Under the pieces are notes generated by a model that ran no database searches, was not told the origin of the DNA, and saw nothing but the letters and a program-made list of their open reading frames with translations. From NCBI GenBank assembly GCA_963700105.1, contig CAVOWL010000001.1, positions 62,001-126,000 on the forward strand: DNA of 64,000 nucleotides, given 5' to 3'. The position numbers and the translations under genes were made by a program. This DNA is from CAVUWL01 sp963700105 (GTDB lineage Bacteria; Actinomycetota; Thermoleophilia; Solirubrobacterales; 70-9). Each line of letters begins with the position of its first letter. Within the stretch, counting starts at the first letter, position 1. Shown here piece by piece: positions 1-8,522 of this stretch.

Positions 1-1
1 G

Positions 2-109
2 CCGAAACAGCACGAGACCGAGATCCGCTGCTATATCCGAGACCCCGACGGCTACATCATCGAGGTGGGTCAAACGACCCTGGACAGAGGTTGGCGTCCA
101 CCATCTTGA
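2..109 (+). CDS. VOC/glyoxalase-family protein, C-terminal end (cut by window edge)
   Basis: Reading frame 2 gives 35 residues ending at TGA. They carry the typical end of a vicinal-oxygen-chelate (glyoxalase/bleomycin-resistance) domain: IRDPDGYIIEVGQTT, where the Glu of IIEV is normally the last metal ligand. The segment is closely similar to the end of the intact VOC gene at 2162-2626 (IRDPDGHLIEVGQTT), so the two are paralogues. The rest of the gene lies outside the window. Substrate cannot be told from this fragment. Confidence 0.75.
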   Translation, partial: PKQHETEIRCYIRDPDGYIIEVGQTTLDRGWRPPS

Positions 110-194
110 CCCTCGCTCGCGGCCCGAACACGGAGTCCCAATGGTCGACGAGACAAGCTCAACGTTAGGATTCCTGCGGTCGAGCGCGAGTCCA

Positions 195-812
195 CTAGCG
201 CTTGACGCCGATTTCGTTGCCCTCGGTGTAGCGGATCGCCGAGCCTTCGACAGGCTCAACGAGGAACCGCCCGGTGTCGCCGTCGTCCCAGGCCTCTCGC
301 AGGCCGGGGGTCGCGAGGTCGAAATCGGGGCGGGTGGCGCGCATCACCTCTCGTAGGTCCCGGTGCAACTCGTCGACGGTCGGCCGCCCCCAGTACCAGT
401 AGCCGTTGTAGATCTTCTCGATTCGCAGCTTCGGCGCGAGTACGAAGGTGTAGGGGATCATCGGGTCGTGGACCGGGTCGGTGTACTCCTGAATGTCCAG
501 TTCTCGTTGGAGTCGACGCTTGGGATCGGAGAGGAATGGGAAGGAGGCACCGACGCCGTCGCGGAACTCGGCGAGGTTGAGTTGATCGTCGGTGGTGATT
601 ACCACCAACGCGGTGTAGGCCAGCTTGAAGTCGAGATGGGCGTCGACCAGATGTGAGACGAAGCGACGCTCCTTGGGATCAAAGCCGCCCCGTGAGAGGT
701 GGAGGACCATCGGGTTGGGTCCCTGCAGTTCGTTGAGCGTCCGCTCGCGTCCGTCCTGGTCTGGTAGGCGGTAATCCGGGAAGGCTCTACCGACCATGAT
801 GTCTTCGCGCAT
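195..812 (-). CDS. Peroxiredoxin-like (AhpC/TSA fold) protein lacking all cysteines
   Basis: This 205-residue protein has the thioredoxin-fold layout of AhpC/TSA redoxins: an N-terminal FPDYRLPDQDGRE strand, a central LSDPKRRLQRELDI segment and a TFVLAPKLRIEKIYNGYW strand. In related redoxins the active-site loop reads GGFCPK or similar. Here residues 42-46 read GGFDP, and the whole protein contains no cysteine, so classical thiol peroxidase chemistry is not possible. It may be a non-catalytic relative or have another role. The start is supported by an AAGGAG site 6 bases upstream. It is a single gene with no clear operon partner. The fold call is fairly sure; the function is unknown. Confidence 0.75.
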   Translation of the reverse strand: MREDIMVGRAFPDYRLPDQDGRERTLNELQGPNPMVLHLSRGGFDPKERRFVSHLVDAHLDFKLAYTALVVITTDDQLNLAEFRDGVGASFPFLSDPKRRLQRELDIQEYTDPVHDPMIPYTFVLAPKLRIEKIYNGYWYWGRPTVDELHRDLREVMRATRPDFDLATPGLREAWDDGDTGRFLVEPVEGSAIRYTEGNEIGVKR

Positions 813-856
813 TTCGAATCTCCTTTTAGAACCTCGCCCGTCCCGGGCCTGGCGTC

Positions 857-955
857 ACAGGATACGGCCGTGCGAATGGTCGGATCGGGGGCCAGTACCA
901 GAGCGAGGTCATCGATCTGGGTCAAACAACCCCGGTCAGAGGCGGTTTCCACCGC
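857..955 (+). pseudogene. Decayed VOC/glyoxalase C-terminal remnant
   Basis: About 45 bases around 905-950 align well with the end of the VOC gene at 60-100. They share TGGGTCAAAC, then ACCC and CAGAGG, and translate as VIDLGQTT next to IIEVGQTT. No open frame of useful length surrounds it. It lies between two minus-strand genes. It is probably the residue of a third VOC copy; the alignment was made by eye and the outer limits are approximate. Confidence 0.45.
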
Positions 956-1055
956 CGTGGCCACCGCTGTGAGCTGCTATTTGGTAGGAGCTGAAACTCG
1001 AATCCAACCGGGACTCGGTCGAAGGCCGATCACCTGTGCGATCGGCTCGGGACCC

Positions 1056-1814
1056 TCAGCGGTACTCGGGATTTGGGTGGTCGCTCTGCTCAAGGTTCCA
1101 CTCGAATGTGGAGTTGCCGTACGCGGGAATGCCGCCGGCATCCTTAAGCAAGCGCGCTAAATGCAGCATGTTCCACGTCATGAATACCGCTTCACGCGTG
1201 GTCCAAGCGTTACGCTCGCCGCCACCGGGATTGTCTAGATAGGAGGGTCCGGGCCCTGCCTCGCCCACCCAATAGCTGTCGGACTGCGGCGGCACCACCA
1301 AACCGATGTGTTGCAATGCGTAAAGCACCTGCGCGCCCACGTGCTTTGCCCCGTCCTCGTTTCCGGTGGTGAGCACGCCGCCCACCTTGCCGTAGTAGGC
1401 CCACTGGCCACGATCGTTGACTTCGCTCGAGTGGGCATATAAGCGCTCGATGACCATCCGAGTTTGCGAACTCTGGTCGCCGAGCCAGATCGGGCCGGCG
1501 AGCAGCAGCATGTCGGCGGGCTCGACCAGCGAACGGTAGATCTCCGGGAACTCGTCACGCTCGTATCCGTGCTCGCGCATATCCGGCCACAGCCCCGGTG
1601 GGATCGTGTGATCGACGGTGCGCACCTCGTCATACCGTACCCCGAGGGTGGAAAATATCCGATAGGGGATTGCCAGTAGCCCGTCGGTGTGGCTCGGCTC
1701 CGGCGAGCGCTTGGTTGTGCCGTTGAAGATGACGGCGCGCAAGTCGGCGTATGAGACCGGAGCACGTTTGGCCTGAGCATCGATGAAGGCTGAGATTGGT
1801 TCGGGGATCGCCAT
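1056..1814 (-). CDS. Flavodoxin-fold NAD(P)H-dependent oxidoreductase
   Basis: A 252-residue protein with the pattern of NADPH-dependent FMN reductases and flavodoxin-like reductases. A first strand (AVIFNGTTKRSP) leads into the FMN phosphate loop, then come LLLAGPIWLGDQSSQ (the FMN isoalloxazine loop in this family) and a central GKVGGVLTTGNEDGAKHV strand. No transmembrane segment or signal peptide is seen, so it should be cytoplasmic and FMN-dependent. It stands alone between a redoxin-like gene and a VOC gene, both on the same strand but separated by gaps of more than 240 bases, so no operon is evident. The electron acceptor is not predictable. Confidence 0.75.
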   Translation of the reverse strand: MAIPEPISAFIDAQAKRAPVSYADLRAVIFNGTTKRSPEPSHTDGLLAIPYRIFSTLGVRYDEVRTVDHTIPPGLWPDMREHGYERDEFPEIYRSLVEPADMLLLAGPIWLGDQSSQTRMVIERLYAHSSEVNDRGQWAYYGKVGGVLTTGNEDGAKHVGAQVLYALQHIGLVVPPQSDSYWVGEAGPGPSYLDNPGGGERNAWTTREAVFMTWNMLHLARLLKDAGGIPAYGNSTFEWNLEQSDHPNPEYR

Positions 1815-1979
1815 GGGCGCAGTGGTCCTTTAGAGGGTCAGACTAGCTCAAGGCGTCTAGTCGTGGAGCCCGAGGAGTTCCTATCGGGATTCGGATGGGA
1901 TTTAGCCTGCGCTTCGAGTCCATATGGATCGGATGTCAGGGCGCATTGAAGCATGCGGACCCAGCGCCGCACCATGGCA

Positions 1980-2015
1980 GGCGAGTGCCGTTCCAACTCC
2001 CGCGCCAGTCCGGCC
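1980..2015 (+). repeat. Dispersed repeat R1, short copy
   Basis: The segment begins GGCGAGTGCCGTTCCAACTC and continues CCGCGCCAGTCCGG. The same pattern recurs at 15961-16049, 17555-17627 and 20365-20421, and inverted at 3017-3142. It lies in the 347-base gap 1815-2161 between the flavodoxin-fold and VOC genes. Nothing else is recognisable in that gap. Confidence 0.5.
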
Positions 2016-2161
2016 CCCCCCGGCGCGACCCAGAGCATCCCCGGCCCAAGCGGTCTCGCAGCGGCAAGTTGAGAGCCCAGAAACGGCCCGCGGGAGGGAT
2101 TCAGTGTCCGGGGGGACCATCCCCGATCGACGTGATGGATCTCGCTGCTGAACTCGGGTAT

Positions 2162-2626
2162 TCACTCGGGTGCCCCGCCGGCCGTACTCGACAGCCACTG
2201 AGGGGGGGTCCAGTCGCCCTCAGGGTCCGTGGTTTGCCCAACCTCGATCAGATGACCGTCCGGATCGCGGATGTAGCAACGGGTCTCATACTGGTGCTGC
2301 TTCGGCGGGGTCAGAAATTGAGCACCGAGGGCGCTCCATTCGGCGTACACGGCCTCGATGTCTTTGACCCGGATATTGAGGAAACTGCTGACCCGGTCGA
2401 GGTCGGGTGGCGTTTCCAGAATTACCTCGGGCTTGTCGTCGGTCGGGCCTCCGCCCTCATTGATGACGATCCAGCTATTGGCTAAAGCGATACAGATAGG
2501 CGGTCCGGAAAAGACAACGTTGCCACCGAGCACGTCGGTGTAGAAGCGCCGAGAGCGCTCGACGTCATCCGAGACAATGAAGTGGGTCAGCACAATCCCC
2601 TCTGCCGGCGGTCTAATATTGGCCAT
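2162..2626 (-). CDS. VOC/glyoxalase-family dioxygenase-fold protein
   Basis: This 154-residue protein spans one full VOC module pair. The N-terminal half has THFIVSDDVERSRRFYTDVLGG, broken here as THFIVSDDVERS then RRFYTDVLGG, where the His is a usual metal ligand. The C-terminal half has CYIRDPDGHLIEVGQTT with the terminal Glu ligand. Members are metal-dependent lyases, isomerases, dioxygenases or drug-binding proteins, and the substrate cannot be assigned. The frame is open further upstream, but the chosen ATG has a GGAGG site 7 bases before it and begins exactly where the domain begins. It is a paralogue of the fragment at 2-109. Confidence 0.8.
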   Translation of the reverse strand: MANIRPPAEGIVLTHFIVSDDVERSRRFYTDVLGGNVVFSGPPICIALANSWIVINEGGGPTDDKPEVILETPPDLDRVSSFLNIRVKDIEAVYAEWSALGAQFLTPPKQHQYETRCYIRDPDGHLIEVGQTTDPEGDWTPPQWLSSTAGGAPE

Positions 2627-3221
2627 CTTCCACCTCCACTGGTTGGGACTCATACCCCCGCGTGCGGACGGGTTCGACCGCCGCTTCCGCGATGATTGGC
2701 TGGTCCATCTCGCTCCACGGTAGAGACTATACGCGTCCCCCCACGCTGAAACTGCGCATCTCGTGGACGATTGCCTTACGCCCTGAGACGACCAGCAACT
2801 CACGATATTCAGGAGATTCGTATAGACAGGAGCTTGAGTCAGAAAGCAGTGGCTCTCGATACGACTGGAGGCGGAGACGACGCACGCCGCTAAGCGGATG
2901 GGCTTTGATCCGACGCAAACCCGACATGCGATACCGGCCCTCACTCGCCTCGGACTTGGTGGAGCCGATGCGGCCCGTCTCCGATCGGATCGCCTTCGAG
3001 CTGCTGAGAGATCACGAGTTCAGCCGCGGCGAGGTTGTCGAGACTCGCCAGGGTATTTGCAGGCTGGGAGCCCGACTGGCGTGGGAGCTGGGCCAGCAGT
3101 CGAAGGCACTGCGGGAGGCAGTTGGTCCACACGCAGAGCGGTAAGCTCGGGAGCTACTTAAGGCGCCCGACTATACGATGCCATTGACACGGCGACGCCG
3201 CCGCGGGACCATTGTGAGCGG
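2627..3221. other. Intergenic stretch with one R1 repeat
   Basis: These 595 bases separate the VOC gene and the RCC1 gene, which are transcribed divergently. Frames on both strands are open, but they show no recognisable protein and look like shadows of high GC. The only structure seen is the inverted R1 copy at 3017-3142. Promoters for both flanking genes should lie here, but none is clear. Confidence 0.6.
3017..3142 (-). repeat. Dispersed repeat R1, long inverted copy
   Basis: The reverse complement reads CAGCTCCCACGCCAG, then CCCAGCCTGCAAATACCCTG, then GCGAGTCTCGACAACCTCG. It is close to base-for-base with 15961-16049 over about 75 bases, and its other end (CCGCTCTGCG side) matches 17555-17627. 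In the plus direction it reads ARLAWELGQQS in one frame, and other copies give similar peptides (LARELERHS, ARLVWEWGQHS), so the family may derive from a short coding sequence. No complete gene is visible in any copy. Confidence 0.6.
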
Positions 3222-4967
3222 ATGAGATGCCGCAGGCCGGTGAGCGGTCGGCAAATGGTCGTCGCAATGGTGCTCGCCAACATCTCCGCCCTGTTCTTGA
3301 CCGCGGTCCTGGCCTCCGCCAGCACGCTCGCCTGGGGCGGCGGTTACCAAGATCGCACAAGCGCCGAGCCTGAATTCTGCAACTTTGTCGACCCATGCGC
3401 CAGCACCCCAAATTCGGTAAGTGGGCCAGGCGAAGTCGTTGCCCTCGCCGCCGGCGATGATCACAACACGGCGCTGTTGAAAACCGGGGCCGTTGTAGCT
3501 TGGGGCTACAACAAATTTGGTGAGCTGGGCGACGGTACGACCGGAGCCAGTGAAGTCGCGGCGCCTGTAAGCGGTTTGAGCGAAGTCAAGGCGATCGCGG
3601 CATCGGATCTAGTCCTGGCCTTGCTCAAAAACGGCACGGTGATGACATGGGGCTCCAATGATTTGGGGCAGTTAGGAAACGGAACTCGCGGCGGATTCAG
3701 CGACGTCCCGATTCCCATAACCGGCCTGAGCGAAGTCACGGAAATCGCGGCCAGCCACAATTGCTTCCTGGCATTGCTCAAGAACGGGACCGTGATGGCA
3801 TGGGGCGACAGCGGTTACCGGCAACTCGGCGACGAATCGTACGCCGATGTGCCGATTTCGGTCGACGGTCTGAACGAAGTAGCCGCGATCGGCGCTGGCG
3901 GAGTCGAAAGCCTTGCGTTGCTGAAGAACGGCACAGTGATGGGATGGGGTCGGTTCAGTCAGGTGCCCACCGCTGTCAGTGGCTTGGAGGAAGTCTCCGC
4001 GATCGGCGCCGGAGGCGACGTGAGCCTGGCGTTGCTGAAGAACGGAACCGTAAAGGCTTGGGGCGGCAACGGAGAAGGGCAGCTCGGCGATGGTACTACG
4101 GGCACGCAGGGAGCTCCAACAGATGTCCCAGTAGCGGTCAGCGATCTCAGCGAAGTCACCGCGATCTCAGCTGGCGAAGCAAACAGCCTAGCGTTGCTCA
4201 AAAGCGGCTCGGTAAAGGCTTTGGGCTGGAACGAGTGGGGACAATTGGGGGACGGCACGACGATCAGCAGGAATGATCCGTTATCCGTCGTCGGACTCAG
4301 CGAAGTCACTGCGATCGCCACCGGTGGACAATTCAGCCTCGCAGTCGGCACGCTTGGGCAAATCCCGAAGGTCAGGGAACTCGCGCCACACAATGGACCA
4401 GCAGCTGGCGGGACCCAGGTTATGATCAGCGGATCGAACTTCACTGGAGCCACAGCGGTCCACTTCGGCCCGAACCCGGCAATGAGCTTCACAATCAACT
4501 CCGACTCCTCGATCACCGCGATCGCGCCGGCCCCGGCGGAAGACCCGACAGAGGTGCCAGTGACCGTGTCCACGTCGGCCGGTACTAGCAGCACCCTCCA
4601 GGTTCACCCCGATACGGAAACGACACGCTTCGAGCTCGAAAAGTACTTCGAGTACGTCCCAACTGTGACCAGAGTAGAAATCCCGAACACAAAGATCACG
4701 AGGGCGATGACCAGTCGCCGAAAGTCAAATTGGAAATTCCTCTTTCGTTTCGAAGCAACCGAAGGTAGTGCCAGCGGCTATGAATGCGAGCTGCTCGGGG
4801 GGCGGCGCCGGCATCGCAAACATCGCCAGGTCCCGTTCTCGCCCTGCATCTCGCCCAAGATCTACGAGCACGTTGAAGGTAAATATGAGTTTGAGGTTCG
4901 AGCGGATGGCGCTACAGGCGTCGATCCGACTCCAGCCACGACGAAGATCAGTACTATCGAATACTGA
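3222..4967 (+). CDS. Secreted RCC1-repeat protein with IPT/TIG domain
   Basis: A 581-residue protein. A hydrophobic segment at about residues 12-32 looks like a signal peptide. Residues 34-370 are a run of RCC1-type beta-propeller repeats of about 50 residues, with the recurring pattern LLKNGTVMTWGSNDLGQLG, GLSEV and AIAAG. About residues 380-465 form an IPT/TIG immunoglobulin-like domain (APHNGPAAGGTQVMISG, then FTGATAVHFG). The last 115 residues are unassigned and basic. RCC1 propellers in bacteria are usually surface or secreted binding proteins; there is no enzymatic motif. The start has only a weak GAGCGG site. It is transcribed alone. Confidence 0.85.
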   Translation: MRCRRPVSGRQMVVAMVLANISALFLTAVLASASTLAWGGGYQDRTSAEPEFCNFVDPCASTPNSVSGPGEVVALAAGDDHNTALLKTGAVVAWGYNKFGELGDGTTGASEVAAPVSGLSEVKAIAASDLVLALLKNGTVMTWGSNDLGQLGNGTRGGFSDVPIPITGLSEVTEIAASHNCFLALLKNGTVMAWGDSGYRQLGDESYADVPISVDGLNEVAAIGAGGVESLALLKNGTVMGWGRFSQVPTAVSGLEEVSAIGAGGDVSLALLKNGTVKAWGGNGEGQLGDGTTGTQGAPTDVPVAVSDLSEVTAISAGEANSLALLKSGSVKALGWNEWGQLGDGTTISRNDPLSVVGLSEVTAIATGGQFSLAVGTLGQIPKVRELAPHNGPAAGGTQVMISGSNFTGATAVHFGPNPAMSFTINSDSSITAIAPAPAEDPTEVPVTVSTSAGTSSTLQVHPDTETTRFELEKYFEYVPTVTRVEIPNTKITRAMTSRRKSNWKFLFRFEATEGSASGYECELLGGRRRHRKHRQVPFSPCISPKIYEHVEGKYEFEVRADGATGVDPTPATTKISTIEY

Positions 4968-5022
4968 AGGCACCACCCAACCCCCTTGCACGGCATCCGC
5001 TGGATGGAGGGGAAGCGTGAAT

Positions 5023-5952
5023 TCAGCGCCCTGCTTTTAGCAACCCTTCGACCTCATCGATCACCGGCGAGGCGCCAGCTAAGGGGGTCTGACGGTGGCC
5101 TCGGATCATCAGGGTCATAGTAGAACATACGCCGATGGGTTTGCTTTGGATTGCCTTAGCAAGTACTGGGCCGCCGCTGTTGGCGCGAAAAGTGAGGCGA
5201 TACGTACTTTGATTTCGTTCCCAATACGGCCCGCATCCATAGACCGGTCCAGTGGGTTGAACCGCCGGCAGTCGATTGATAAGCGCCGCGATCTTGAGTA
5301 CGGCGTCCACTTTGGAGACGACAACCGATTTTGGCGGCCGCCCCCCGGGAGGTTCGACCTTAATATCAATGATGCGCGCCGAGGTTGGTAACCGCTCGGA
5401 AGCGAAGTGCGGGACGATCCAAACCACCTGCGCGTCAGCGCGTAGCGCGGTCGATTCACCAGCAGCAGCGACGACCTGCACTGTAAGCCATCTAGTACCG
5501 AGCACTTCTTTGATATTCGGCCATTCAAAGGCGGCGAACCAGGATTCTGTTACTGCGCCGAAGTGTGATTCGCCGGAGACCTTATGCACGGAACCTTCCG
5601 GCTCGTGTGTCTCGATCCAGCTGAGAACTTGCTGGGGCTGGCCCGGGACGAGCCACCAGGTTGGCAGGTCGATGAGGTTGGGAGACCCCGACCGAATTGG
5701 TGGATCCGCTAAGGGTGCATTCGCCCCGGCTGGTTGAGCCGAGTAGTTCGTGGCGCCCGGCGGAAGCTGCAGCCGACCAAGCAGTGATGTGGCATCTTCA
5801 ACCGCGGCGCGCCGGTTTGCGGTGGCACCACTACTTGGCTGGTCAGCCCCGGTTGCGCCTGCTGCCATCGGTAGTGCATATCCACCGACCATCAAAGCCA
5901 TGAAGACTAGGGCGCCCGCTAGCACCCTGATCGACAGCGAATGATCCTGCAT
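5023..5952 (-). CDS. Secreted protein of unknown function
   Basis: A 309-residue protein starting MQDHSLSIRVLAGALVF, with a hydrophobic core (residues 9-30) and a following Ala/Gly-rich region consistent with a signal peptide and cleavage near ATGA. The mature part begins with a low-complexity linker and then has mixed alpha/beta composition with Trp-rich patches (LPTWWLVPG). Two cysteines (in VYGCG and IGVCS) could pair after export. I recognise no family. An in-frame ATG 25 residues upstream would place the hydrophobic segment too deep, so the inner start is preferred although its ribosome site is weak. Confidence 0.6.
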   Translation of the reverse strand: MQDHSLSIRVLAGALVFMALMVGGYALPMAAGATGADQPSSGATANRRAAVEDATSLLGRLQLPPGATNYSAQPAGANAPLADPPIRSGSPNLIDLPTWWLVPGQPQQVLSWIETHEPEGSVHKVSGESHFGAVTESWFAAFEWPNIKEVLGTRWLTVQVVAAAGESTALRADAQVVWIVPHFASERLPTSARIIDIKVEPPGGRPPKSVVVSKVDAVLKIAALINRLPAVQPTGPVYGCGPYWERNQSTYRLTFRANSGGPVLAKAIQSKPIGVCSTMTLMIRGHRQTPLAGASPVIDEVEGLLKAGR

Positions 5953-6367
5953 TGCATTAAGACTACTCTGGCTGGCCCCAACCTCAGGGCCGAGCATCAT
6001 CCGTGAAGTGCATCGTCTCCTGCTCAATCGCGCGCTCGATTGTCCAAGCCGAGCTTATGCAGTCAACCCCCACCATGCGCATGGGTTGGGTGGAGCTGGG
6101 GAGGTTGGGGGGCGAGCGAGGCCACACTCGGGCCCGGGCGGGCCCTTGGGGGGGCCTGGTGAGACACGGGCGGAGCAGGCGGATTAATCGAATCTCGACC
6201 GTCCAGTGGCGAAGATCGAGTGGGTGCCCCTCGAGGGCCATGCCGGGTCCGAATGAGCCAGCCAACCCCGCCCTCGCGTCGCCAGGCCTCTGGCCTGACT
6301 TTCTTGGCACCCATAGGCACGGGGCGCAAGATGCCTCACGCTGTGTTTTTTTGGCAGTGTGGTTTTT
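5953..6367. other. Intergenic stretch with R2 repeat
   Basis: A 415-base gap between two minus-strand genes. It contains R2 copy A at 6067-6115, followed by a very G-rich tract (GGGCCCGGGCGGGCCC and similar) to about 6180. No gene is recognisable. Confidence 0.6.
6067..6115 (+). repeat. Palindromic dispersed repeat R2, copy A
   Basis: The core is an imperfect palindrome at 6070-6093: arms CCACC and GGTGG around CGCATGGG (CCCATGGG in other copies), followed by AGCTGGGGAGGTTGGGG. Copies B (8075-8120), C (11850-11895, inverted) and D (7005-7060, inverted) share this pattern. All lie between genes. Confidence 0.7.
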
Positions 6368-6952
6368 CTAGCGGGCCGCCCTGAGCATGAGCGTCAGCGG
6401 TGGACATCCTCCGGCTTGCGCCCGAGCCGTCAACTCAAATCCATGAGTCTCATAAAAGGGGACTGTTCGCGGGTTCGGAGTCTCCAGATAAGCGGGCAGG
6501 TGACTTTCATCAACTACGGCCAGGCAACGCCCGAGTATTTGACTCCCCAAGCCCTTCCCCTGAAGGCCCTGCTCAACCCCAAGCCAGGGTAGATACCAGT
6601 GGGGGTAGGTCGGATGTGCTTCATCCATCTGTTCAAGCACCGCCAAGGCGTCGGCATGTTTTTGGGTCGTGACGGTCTCGCTGAGCACGCTGATGATCTT
6701 GTCTGAGTCGGGCTCGGCGCCTGGCTGAAACCAAATGGCGACCGCAGAAAGATTGCCAAGGCTCCAGACCGTCTGATCGGCAAACGCCTCTCCTCCGAAG
6801 GCTGCGACGAAATTTGGAAAGTGCGCCAGATACTGCTCCAGCTCTGGATAGAGCCACCGCTCGACGGGGTCGTCGGCAAAAGCCGAAACGATTGTGGAGA
6901 TCGCTCTCCCTTGGTCGCTCTCCTGAACTGGCACGAAATCGGCAGCGGCCAT
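6368..6952 (-). CDS. GNAT-family N-acetyltransferase
   Basis: A 194-residue protein with the GCN5-related acetyltransferase layout. The acetyl-CoA pyrophosphate loop is LGVEQGLQGKGLGSQIL near residues 124-140 (Q/RxxGxG/A form), followed by LPAYLETPNPRTVPFYETHGF, split here as LPAYLETPNP and RTVPFYETHGF, which is the usual motif B with the Tyr that donates a proton. The N-terminal SAFADDPVERWLYP resembles the group that includes puromycin acetyltransferase-like proteins. The substrate is unknown. It sits between R2 copies A and D as a single-gene module. Confidence 0.85.
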   Translation of the reverse strand: MAAADFVPVQESDQGRAISTIVSAFADDPVERWLYPELEQYLAHFPNFVAAFGGEAFADQTVWSLGNLSAVAIWFQPGAEPDSDKIISVLSETVTTQKHADALAVLEQMDEAHPTYPHWYLPWLGVEQGLQGKGLGSQILGRCLAVVDESHLPAYLETPNPRTVPFYETHGFELTARAQAGGCPPLTLMLRAAR

Positions 6953-7004
6953 CTGCCTATGCTAGGCGTCAGGGACGACGGTTGCGACGCTGCCACCTAG
7001 GCCC

Positions 7005-7060
7005 AGTCCTCGCAACTCCCGCCAGCTCACCCCAATCCATGGGCATGGTAGGGGTGAAGC
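7005..7060 (-). repeat. Palindromic dispersed repeat R2, copy D (inverted)
   Basis: The reverse complement reads CTACCATGCCCATGGATTGG then GGTGAGCTGGCGGGAGTTG. It keeps the CCCATGG core and the following GAGCTGG of the R2 family, with a few substitutions. It lies in the 204-base gap between the TrmO and GNAT genes. Confidence 0.6.
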
Positions 7061-7156
7061 TCGTCTGGGCGCAGGTCTGTGGTGGATTGCACATACTGCG
7101 CTCGATCGAGCTGGCGACGAGATCAACGTGGCTGACTTTGGAGAGTGCCGGTGCCT

Positions 7157-7738
7157 TCATCGGTCTCTGTGCGTCTCGGGATAGGGAACTGACCAGTATC
7201 CGGCCATGAGCTCGTGTGACCACTGCGGCTGACGGACGTCACCCCTGGGAGCGAACTCCTTCAAGTAAGGCTTGAGATCGAGAACCGGGCTACCGTCGAT
7301 GGCATCGAGAGCACGCACGCTCACAGTTACCTGGTCCACACCCAAGAGCTCGCAAACCGATACACCTATCCGGTTCGGACGACTCTTGGCCCGCTGCGCG
7401 AAGACTCCCACTCTGGGCCAGGCCGGGTTACCGCGAGGATGGCGGGATGATGATTCGATCGACTCCGGGTCGACTCGATCGAACAGATAGATCACCTCGA
7501 CGTGGGAGAACTCGTCCAGGCCCATCAATGCCTCCGGCGTGAATCGGTCGGGATCTAGAGAGATCGTCGCCATAACCGTGTCCCAGTCGTCGTCCAGCGG
7601 AGCGGTGCGCGGAGACCTAACGCGGCCGATCGGCTCGACGATTATCGACCCACTAGGGCGAGACGACACCGGGCCGCCGTCTCTTTCGCTCGGCGCCCTG
7701 AAACCCTCGCTGTTGGCGTGCGCTGGCTTGTCCGCCAT
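7157..7738 (-). CDS. trmO: tRNA N6-methyltransferase TrmO-like (TsaA/YaeB family)
   Basis: A protein of about 193 residues. Residues 27-160 match the TsaA-like/TrmO beta-barrel family: IIVEPIGRVRSPR, then LDEFSHVEVIYLFDRV, RHPRGNPAWPRVGVFAQRAKSRPN (here given as RHPRGNP, RVGVFAQR, RPNRIGVSVCEL) and LDLKPYLKEF. TrmO uses S-adenosylmethionine to N6-methylate t6A37 of certain tRNAs. Family membership is clear; activity on tRNA is inferred, because some homologues act elsewhere. Several starts are possible. I chose the ATG at 7738, which leaves a short polar N-terminal tail, but no ribosome site decides it. Confidence 0.75.
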   Translation of the reverse strand: MADKPAHANSEGFRAPSERDGGPVSSRPSGSIIVEPIGRVRSPRTAPLDDDWDTVMATISLDPDRFTPEALMGLDEFSHVEVIYLFDRVDPESIESSSRHPRGNPAWPRVGVFAQRAKSRPNRIGVSVCELLGVDQVTVSVRALDAIDGSPVLDLKPYLKEFAPRGDVRQPQWSHELMAGYWSVPYPETHRDR

Positions 7739-8074
7739 AGCATACAATCGTACATGATACGGCTCCAGGGCTAGCCTGTCCAATCGGCCCAAGTGCCTGC
7801 AGGAAGATGCACCAATCGACCTCACGCGACGCGAACCAGCGCCGCTCTTGCGTGCAAAGCGGAGAGACAGATGTCACGGGCGCTCGCCACCACTTCTAAC
7901 GATAGGAGTACTCTGACTCGGTGCTGGGCCGTACGCGCCCGCCGAATATGGGCGAGCGTGCCGGTATCGCTGAATGCGCGCGCAGACTCCCGACCGAGAC
8001 TACCTAGATGACCCTCGCCTACACATGTGCACTCCCACTTAGACCGCGACCATTTGACCAGCTGAATGTGCACC

Positions 8075-8120
8075 AGGTTCACCATGCCCATGGGTTGGGT
8101 GGAGCTGGGTGGGGATGGAA
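8075..8120 (+). repeat. Palindromic dispersed repeat R2, copy B
   Basis: The palindrome is at 8080-8101: CACC and GGTG arms around ATG, CCCATGGG and TTG, then GAGCTGGGTGGGGATGG. It matches copies A and C almost exactly through the first 30 bases. Confidence 0.7.
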
Positions 8121-8307
8121 AAGGCAGGATTGGGTCCCGCTGGGCCCCCCACCGCTAGGCACGCCGGGCCCGTGTTTCGTCGCATACCTGCCGGGCCTCG
8201 ACCCTGACGCGGTTTATTGGCCCGGATTTGTGCCTGGATTGGGGGGGAAATCGGGGCTTGTGCAAATCGGAACTATTGTTCGGTTTCAAACCCCTTCATC
8301 GCCTAAC

Positions 8308-8357
8308 TCCTCATCCTTTTTGGGGGGTCAGGGGATAGGGGACATGAAACTTCCGCC
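8308..8357. repeat. REP-like hairpin repeat R3, copy 1
   Basis: Contains CTCATCCTTTTTGGGGGG, then AGGGGATAGGGGACATGAAA and CTTCC. The reverse complement of the last part (GGAAGTTTCATGTCCCCTA, then TCCCCT) recurs at 11607-11632, where the CTCATCCT and GGGGG elements are also repeated. The C/G-run hairpin form resembles repeats mobilised by REP-associated Y1 transposases, but no such transposase gene is in the window. Confidence 0.45.
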
Positions 8358-8522
8358 TGGCCGTCGGCTCCGAGTGGTCGTGGCTGAAATTGCAAGGGCC
8401 GCCGTTGCGCCTTCGGCTAACGCTTTGGATGTTATGCACCAAACCAGTCCGTTAGCCGGATTGAATCGCCTCGACACGGCTGAGCCAGGAAGAGGCGGAG
8501 GATTGCAGACCTCCCAGTCGTC

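Larger units (their letters stand above)
7739..8522. other. Intergenic stretch with R2 and R3 repeats
   Basis: 784 bases without a recognisable gene. They hold R2 copy B (8075-8120) and an R3 hairpin (8308-8357). The bases just before 8523 do not supply the missing N-terminus of the gene remnant that follows. Confidence 0.6.

Noticed and set aside
2662..3144. Plus-strand open frame covering the R1 repeat
   Set aside because: Only the repeat part resembles anything else in the window. The rest has no protein-like pattern, and the start lacks a ribosome site.
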